64,000 nucleotides of DNA from assembly GCA_035292585.1 (NCBI GenBank), contig DATDPU010000118.1, positions 1 through 64,000 on the forward strand, in the 5' to 3' direction. Below, one piece after another: positions 60,279 through 64,000 of this stretch; positions within the stretch are counted from its first letter, which is position 1; the number at the start of each line of letters is the position of its first letter. The DNA is from DASSFZ01 sp035292585. GTDB taxonomy: Bacteria; Chloroflexota; Anaerolineae; Fen-1058. A program made the translations under genes and the position numbers. The notes beneath the pieces were generated by a model. That model saw nothing but the letters and a program-made list of their open reading frames with translations. It had not been told where the DNA came from and did not search any database.

Positions 60279-60312
60279 AAACCGTGTGCGCCACTTTGAG
60301 CGCACACGGTTT
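60279..60312 (-). terminator. Attenuator hairpin between the peptide and PqqD genes
   Basis: AAACCGTGTGCGC and GCGCACACGGTTT form a perfect 13-bp stem with an 8-base loop. On the minus strand it lies 28 bp after the peptide stop and is followed by AGTTGTATT. Partial termination here would make the peptide transcript more abundant than the enzymes, a common design in RiPP operons. Confidence 0.8.
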
Positions 60313-60339
60313 GCGGATGGGGACGACTGCGTGCTTGTG

Positions 60340-60405
60340 CTAACTGAGCTGCGCGACACGAACATTGACCTTGCGAATAGTGGGTTTGCTATAAGCCTTT
60401 TTCAT
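60340..60405 (-). CDS. Short leader-like peptide, candidate RiPP precursor (21 residues)
   Basis: ATG 60403-60405 has a perfect AAAGGAGGTGA ribosome-binding site 5 bp upstream. The frame reads MKKAYSKPTI, then RKVNVRVAQLS, stop. The YSKPTI part matches the Y-x-x-P-x-(L/I) leader motif that PqqD/RRE domains bind in lasso and related peptides. A -10 box TATAAT lies 35 bp upstream and a terminator hairpin directly follows. The peptide ends where a core would normally begin, so it is either a very short precursor, a truncated one, or a leader supplied in trans. Too short for ordinary gene finders. Confidence 0.75.
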   Translation of the reverse strand: MKKAYSKPTIRKVNVRVAQLS

Positions 60406-60439
60406 CGCTGTCACCTCCTTTCGATTGAAGGTGTGCGTG

Positions 60440-60470
60440 ATTATAGCACTTGTTGGCAAAGAAGTTGCAA
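60440..60470 (-). promoter_or_regulatory. Promoter of the peptide-PqqD operon
   Basis: On the minus strand TATAAT at 60440-60445; a TTGCAA at 60465-60470 lies 19 bp further upstream as a weak -35. Transcript start would be near 60433, giving a leader of about 28 nt before the peptide. Confidence 0.6.
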
Positions 60471-60485
60471 AGTCCCACACGCCTG

Positions 60486-60592
60486 CGGCGGGTGTAGTGC
60501 TCCCGTCGCGGTCGGCTCGAAACCACCAACGCCCGCGGGGACGCGGGCTTAGAGCAGGATTTGACCGGTGGCTGCGTAAGGTGAGTTAGGAA
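60486..60592. repeat. Intergenic repeat with TGCGTAAGGTGAGTTAG end
   Basis: CTCCCGTCGCGGTCGGCTC, GACGCGGGCTTAGAGCA and TGCGTAAGGTGAGTTAG follow one another, matching pieces at 10750-10880, 46348-46471 and 50995-51048. Its right half encodes the last residues of the methyltransferase below. Confidence 0.65.
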
Positions 60593-61391
60593 CCTTGCCC
60601 CGGAACAGGGTATAGGTGAAGAAGGCGTAGTAGTCAGGCAGATTCAGAACAAAATCCGGCGACCCCGGTTGACACAAACGTTGATACTCCGACCAATCCT
60701 CTGGTGATACTTCGGGCTGCTGCTCGCCCCATAGCATCTCAAACAGCGCGGTCAACGCTTGCGGAATGCCGCGACCGAGCGGAGCTTGGACGTCGCCGGC
60801 AAAGGTTCGGGCGGTTGACTCCTCCAGGCCAGCCGCATGGAACCAGCGCAACGCGCGGGTGAAGTGCGCCTCGGGTTTCTGCCTGGTGACGAAGGGGGCA
60901 AACCCCGAACAGGTCGCATTCAGCCGGGCTTCCAACAGCGGATACCCCGGCAGCAGTTGTTGTGAAGACCAACCCAGGATCGCCAAGCTGCCGCCCGGCC
61001 TGACGACTCGGGCCACTTCCCTCAGCAGTGGCAGCAGCTCTCCAGCCGGATACCCCACGCAGTCCGCGCTCCATACCCAATCGAAGGTGTGGTCGCCGAA
61101 GGGCAAGACGTTCATATCCCCTTGCCGAAACGAGATGCGCTCGGCCAACCCGGCCTTGTGCACCGTCGCTTCCGCGTGAAGGAGAAACTCAGGAGAGAGG
61201 TCGAGGCCGGTCACCTGCCCGGAAGGGCCGACTGCGTCTGCCAGCAACAAGGTCTGGAGGCCGATGCCACAACCTACATCCAGTCCCTGGCCCCCCGAAG
61301 GCAGGTGTAGCGCCTGGATCACTGAACGGAGGGTTGGCTCGCGTAACGGATTCGATTCTGCCAGTCGCTGTATGTAGGCATCGGCGTCCAT
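60549..61391 (-). CDS. SAM-dependent methyltransferase (class I)
   Basis: A 280-residue enzyme with motif I GLDVGCGIGLQTLLLADAVG, the acidic GLDLSPEFL, a GDMNVLPFGDHTFDWVWSADC (motif II-III) and RVVRPGGSLAILGW. Ubiquinone/menaquinone-like methyltransferase build; substrate unknown. ATG 61389-61391 has AAGGA 8 bp before; a second ATG at 61398 is too close to it. The last 14 residues (VPNSPYAATGQILL) are encoded by a dispersed repeat, so the true C-terminus is lost. It points toward the peptide operon from upstream and may or may not belong to it. Confidence 0.85.
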   Translation of the reverse strand: MDADAYIQRLAESNPLREPTLRSVIQALHLPSGGQGLDVGCGIGLQTLLLADAVGPSGQVTGLDLSPEFLLHAEATVHKAGLAERISFRQGDMNVLPFGDHTFDWVWSADCVGYPAGELLPLLREVARVVRPGGSLAILGWSSQQLLPGYPLLEARLNATCSGFAPFVTRQKPEAHFTRALRWFHAAGLEESTARTFAGDVQAPLGRGIPQALTALFEMLWGEQQPEVSPEDWSEYQRLCQPGSPDFVLNLPDYYAFFTYTLFRGKVPNSPYAATGQILL

Positions 61392-61396
61392 CACTG

Positions 61397-61687
61397 TCAT
61401 TCCTTAAACAGCCTGGCGAAACCGGAATAGGGTATTAAGGGAATGACCTCGAAAGAAATCAGTCCGTGCTCAACTAGGGGTAGCGTATTCAGAATATCCG
61501 TCGCGGCATTCACATCGGCGCATTCCAGGAGGAGTACGGCAGAGGATTGATCAGGTCGGAAATAGAGTTCGCGGAAGATGCCCGCCTGATACAGTTGCCA
61601 GACTTTGGCCGCTTCCGCTTGGAGGTAGGGCTTGAACTGTTCTGCTCGGACGCCCGGAGTTTCTTTCTCGATCGCCAGAATCTTCAT
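61397..61687 (-). CDS. Muconolactone isomerase-like small protein
   Basis: A 96-residue ferredoxin-like-fold protein: MKILAIEKETPGVRAEQFKPYLQAEAAKVWQLYQAGIFRELYFRPDQSSAVLLLECADVNAATDILNTLPLVEHG, matching the muconolactone-isomerase/YCII-type dimeric alpha-beta barrel family. It stops 5 bp before the methyltransferase start and is co-transcribed with it. A role in catabolism is not supported by neighbours. Confidence 0.8.
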   Translation of the reverse strand: MKILAIEKETPGVRAEQFKPYLQAEAAKVWQLYQAGIFRELYFRPDQSSAVLLLECADVNAATDILNTLPLVEHGLISFEVIPLIPYSGFARLFKE

Positions 61688-61928
61688 CGCACCCCCGACG
61701 AAGTTGTTCCATCGGCATCGCCTCACGCGCCCAGTTGAGCGGTTTGTCTTGAATGTCGCGCACAACGGCCTCAGCCAGCTGGACAACTTCGATTAATTTC
61801 GCCGCGCTCATCCAGTCAATCACATCCGAGCGCAGATGCGCGTGCAAAGGTGCGGCGATGTTGCTGAAAGCCAGGCTGGGCACACCACGCCAGGCGAAGG
61901 TGGAATGAGGGTTAAGTCTTTGCCCCAT

Positions 61929-62276
61929 GCACCTTCATGGGGTGAGGCATGAGGAAATTAGCCAGATGGATGTCGCGCCAATCGCGCTAAACGCAGGCTC
62001 AGGGCGATACAAGTCAATTCCAAATTACGACTTCCGGCAGATGACAAATATACCACAATGCCAGAAACTGGACGCAGTTGCCGAGGAAATCCATCATGAC
62101 TCGCGCGCATCGCATTTCAGTTCGACTCTGGCGCTGGCTGCACCGGCTCAACCCCTGTTTGTCTTCTTTATTGAGGATTAAGATCACTTCTCGACTGCTT
62201 GGATTTTGAGACATAATTGGACAAACCATTCAGATCGGTTTTATTCTCTGGCAAGAGCCACACGAAAGGAGTACTC
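61929..62276. other. 348-bp gap without recognisable gene
   Basis: Only short shadows are open. The stretch is somewhat AT-richer. AAAGGAG just before 62277 belongs to the next gene. Confidence 0.5.
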
Positions 62277-62768
62277 ATGTCCAAGATTGATACCCTCGTG
62301 CACGACTTCCTCGCGCAGAAAAAGATCGCCGTGGTCGGTGTATCGGACAAGCGCGAGACGGGCTGCAACCTGGGCTACCGTAAGTTCAAGCTGGCGGGCT
62401 ATACCGTTGCCGCAGTCAATCCACGGCTGACGACCTTTGAGGGTGATCCATGCTATCCGGACCTGAAAGCGATTCCCGACCAGCCGGAGGCGGTGTTCAT
62501 TCTCGCCAATCCCAAAATCACCGAGCAGATCGTCCAGCAGTGCGTTGATCTCGGCATCAAGCACGTCTGGATGCACTGCTTGATGGGAACCAAGCCCGGT
62601 TTGGCGGCGGGCATGACCAGCGTCTCGCCAGACGCGGTGCGGATGTGCCGCGACAACGGCATCGCGGTGATTCCGGGTACCTGTCCGAATCAATTTCTGA
62701 AGCCGGATTTCGGTCACGCCCTGATGCGGATGATGTTTCGCACGCTCGGTTTTCTGCGTGTCAGCTAG
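62277..62768 (+). CDS. CoA-binding domain protein
   Basis: A 163-residue Rossmann-like protein of the YccU/CoA-binding family: KKIAVVGVSDKRETGCNLGYRKFKLAGYTVAAVNPRL, DQPEAVFILANPKITEQIVQQCVDLGIKHVWM and a C-terminal Cys-containing IPGTCPNQFLKPDFG. Binds coenzyme A or an acyl-CoA; function unknown. AAAGGAG lies 7 bp before ATG 62277. Confidence 0.93.
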   Translation: MSKIDTLVHDFLAQKKIAVVGVSDKRETGCNLGYRKFKLAGYTVAAVNPRLTTFEGDPCYPDLKAIPDQPEAVFILANPKITEQIVQQCVDLGIKHVWMHCLMGTKPGLAAGMTSVSPDAVRMCRDNGIAVIPGTCPNQFLKPDFGHALMRMMFRTLGFLRVS

Positions 62769-62827
62769 CCGGCGGTCACTCCCAGCCGGGACTTGACCCA
62801 CTATCCTTTATCTCAGGACAACCTCGT

Positions 62828-63445
62828 ATGAAGAGAATCCTTGTGGCCTACGCTACAATGGCCGGTTCGACCGTCGAAGTCGCCCGGGCAGTGGGTGAGG
62901 AGCTTGCCAAGAGCGATGTGCAGGTGGATGTGCTGCCCCTCCGCGAGGTCAAGAGCCTCGAGGCCTATGATGGCGTAGTGGTCGGAGGCCCCATGATCAT
63001 GGGCTGGCACCGCGCCGCTTTAGGCTTCCTCAAGAGACATCGGGCGGCGTTGCAGCGTATCCCACTAGCGGTGTTTGTCATGGCGATGAGCCTGACGCGG
63101 ACCAGCGAGACGAGCGTGGACGGCGTGCCGGTTGAGGTGGACGAACAATTGCCCAAACCACCCGCGACAGAAGGCCGCCTGAGTTTTAGAGAACGCTATG
63201 CCCGGCTTGCGAACTACGTTCAACCCATTCTCCGGGCAACCCGTCCGGTCAAACCCGTGAAGATTGGGGTGTTCGGTGGCCGGCTGGAATATGGCCGTTT
63301 GAAGTGGTGGGCTGTGTTGTTCGTGATGCTGATCGTGCAAGCTCCCGCTGGAGACCGGCGCAATTGGACGGCGATCCGGTCATGGGCGGCAGGGCTGCCG
63401 GCGGCGCTCCACATTGAGGCGCCCAAATTCGAGCGCCTGGGTTGA
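62828..63445 (+). CDS. Flavodoxin-domain protein
   Basis: A 205-residue protein with an N-terminal flavodoxin fold: ILVAYATMAGSTVEVARAVGEEL (FMN phosphate loop T/S-x-x-GST) and GVVVGGPMIMGWHRAALGFLKRH. Overall layout is like menaquinone-dependent protoporphyrinogen oxidases (HemG-like), with a hydrophobic segment near KWWAVLFVMLIVQAP. Electron-transfer role; partner unknown. Follows the CoA-binding gene by 59 bp. Confidence 0.88.
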   Translation: MKRILVAYATMAGSTVEVARAVGEELAKSDVQVDVLPLREVKSLEAYDGVVVGGPMIMGWHRAALGFLKRHRAALQRIPLAVFVMAMSLTRTSETSVDGVPVEVDEQLPKPPATEGRLSFRERYARLANYVQPILRATRPVKPVKIGVFGGRLEYGRLKWWAVLFVMLIVQAPAGDRRNWTAIRSWAAGLPAALHIEAPKFERLG

Positions 63446-63493
63446 AGGGTGTGGCGGCATTGGGTTCATCCTGGTGATCCTCGCCTGACGAGC

Positions 63494-63544
63494 AAAAAGC
63501 CGCTTCATCGGCCAACCCTAATGGCCCAAAGAGCGGCTTTTTTG
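63494..63544. terminator. Bidirectional intrinsic terminator
   Basis: AAAAAGCCGCT (63494-63504) pairs with AGCGGCTTTTTTT (63532-63544), with an inner GGCC...GGCC stem. It ends the flavodoxin transcript on the plus strand and the tRNA transcript on the minus strand. Confidence 0.92.
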
Positions 63545-63545
63545 T

Positions 63546-63619
63546 CGGGGCGGTGGGATTTGAACCCACGACCCCTACAACCCCATTGTAGTGCGCTAGC
63601 CGGACTGCGCTACGCCCCG
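63546..63619 (-). tRNA. tRNA-Pro (GGG)
   Basis: On the minus strand CGGGGCG pairs with CGCCCCG (acceptor), the anticodon arm is CTACA-ATGGGGT-TGTAG giving anticodon GGG, and the T arm reads GTGGG-TTCAAAT-CCCAC. Discriminator A; CCA is not encoded. Decodes CCC and CCU. Confidence 0.96.
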
Positions 63620-63701
63620 ATCCACTAACCAACCATCCAACCTACGCGCCGCATTATAGCAGACGCATACCCGATTGACAAGGGCGCCATCCAGCTCCAC
63701 C

Positions 63702-64000
63702 TTACATTTCTACCTCGCGTTGCAACACACCCTTCACCACTAGCAGCGCCAGAAACGACAGTCCGATCAAGATGACCGACAGCGTGAGCGCGACGTCCAG
63801 ATCGAGCTCGAAGCCAAGATAGATCGCCAACGGCATGGTCTGCGTGCGCCCCGGATAATTGCCCGCAAAGATAATCGTCGCGCCGAACTCGCCCAACGCT
63901 CGCGCCCACGTCATGGCGCTCCCCCCCAGCATCGCGCTCCACGCCAGCGGCATCGTCATGTGCCGGAATACCTGCCAGCTATTTGCGCCGTCCATCGCCG
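63702..64000 (-). CDS. modB: Molybdate ABC transporter permease (partial, runs off the right edge)
   Basis: The C-terminal 99 codons are visible. AMDGANSWQVFRHMTMPLAWSAMLGGSAMTWARALGEFGATIIFAGNYPGRTQTMPLAIYL contains the EAA-type loop (DGANSWQVFRHMTMPL) and the ModB-typical ARALGEFGAT...G...TQTMPLAIY. Part of the channel for molybdate or sulphate uptake. The N-terminal half and any modA lie beyond the window. Confidence 0.92.
   Translation of the reverse strand, partial: AMDGANSWQVFRHMTMPLAWSAMLGGSAMTWARALGEFGATIIFAGNYPGRTQTMPLAIYLGFELDLDVALTLSVILIGLSFLALLVVKGVLQREVEM

Noticed and set aside
61551..61928. A 125-codon minus-strand frame upstream of the muconolactone-isomerase-like gene
   Set aside because: Its first 75 residues look protein-like (WMSAAKLIEVVQLAEAVVRDI), but it overlaps the well-supported next gene by 137 bp and its second half is low-complexity shadow. 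It may be a frameshifted remnant; I cannot name it.

Overview
The window reads as a piece of a high-GC Chloroflexota chromosome. That is my inference from three things: secreted proteins carry long Thr/Pro (TPTP-type) linkers, one surface protein has the 'YLPLV' motif common in this phylum, and intergenic space is full of palindromic repeats, some of which run into coding sequence. The taxon is inferred, not proven.

Layout. 0-2 kb: the tail of a transposase, then a B12 riboswitch-controlled minus-strand pair (DUF4430-like surface protein and PduO-type cobalamin adenosyltransferase). It is divergent from a TPP riboswitch that leads a thiamine operon (thiN, thiB, thiP, thiQ). The thiamine operon is split between thiP and thiQ by about 5.3 kb carrying a MacB/LolD-like exporter whose permease is fused to a HAMP domain and class III adenylate cyclase. 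A degenerate copy of the thiP 3' end lies next to thiQ, and ThiQ itself is fused to a DUF402 domain. 12.6-22 kb: cinA, a membrane glycosyltransferase-like protein, comEA, a Type II restriction-modification pair, ybjQ-like, metG, a lipoprotein and an 8-oxoguanine-deaminase-like amidohydrolase. 22-27 kb: an AT-richer island with an IS remnant, a two-repeat CRISPR-like array without cas genes, and three surface/secreted proteins. 27-43 kb: a chromate-transporter half, a GH99-like protein, and an alpha-1,6-glucan (dextran) locus: ROK regulator, sugar ABC transporter, intracellular GH66 and GH15 enzymes, a degenerate response regulator, and a 1780-residue secreted GH66-CBM35-GH15 enzyme. 43-51 kb: miscellaneous single genes (SRPBCC, PfkB kinase, DinB-like, methyltransferase, GNAT, AKR, a MoaD/ThiS-like protein paired with a BNR protein, DUF1801). 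51-61.4 kb: a long minus-strand array with nucleotidyltransferases, a HAD phosphatase, a PEP-utilising enzyme, a P-loop kinase, an HD protein, and an ABC exporter with decayed permeases. It is headed by a 21-residue peptide gene, an attenuator hairpin, a PqqD/RRE protein and a CPBP protease, and looks like an unassigned RiPP-type cluster. 61.4-64 kb: small metabolic proteins, tRNA-Pro(GGG) and the edge of a molybdate transporter.

The strongest leads are: (1) the PqqD-linked peptide cluster at 51.3-60.5 kb; (2) the FtsX-HAMP-cyclase fusion; (3) the dextran locus, where the same two catalytic families occur fused outside the cell and as separate genes inside it; (4) the thiP-tail duplication flanking the exporter insertion. 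Start codons were chosen by eye from ribosome-binding sites and domain starts. Family names come from motif recognition, not from database searches.
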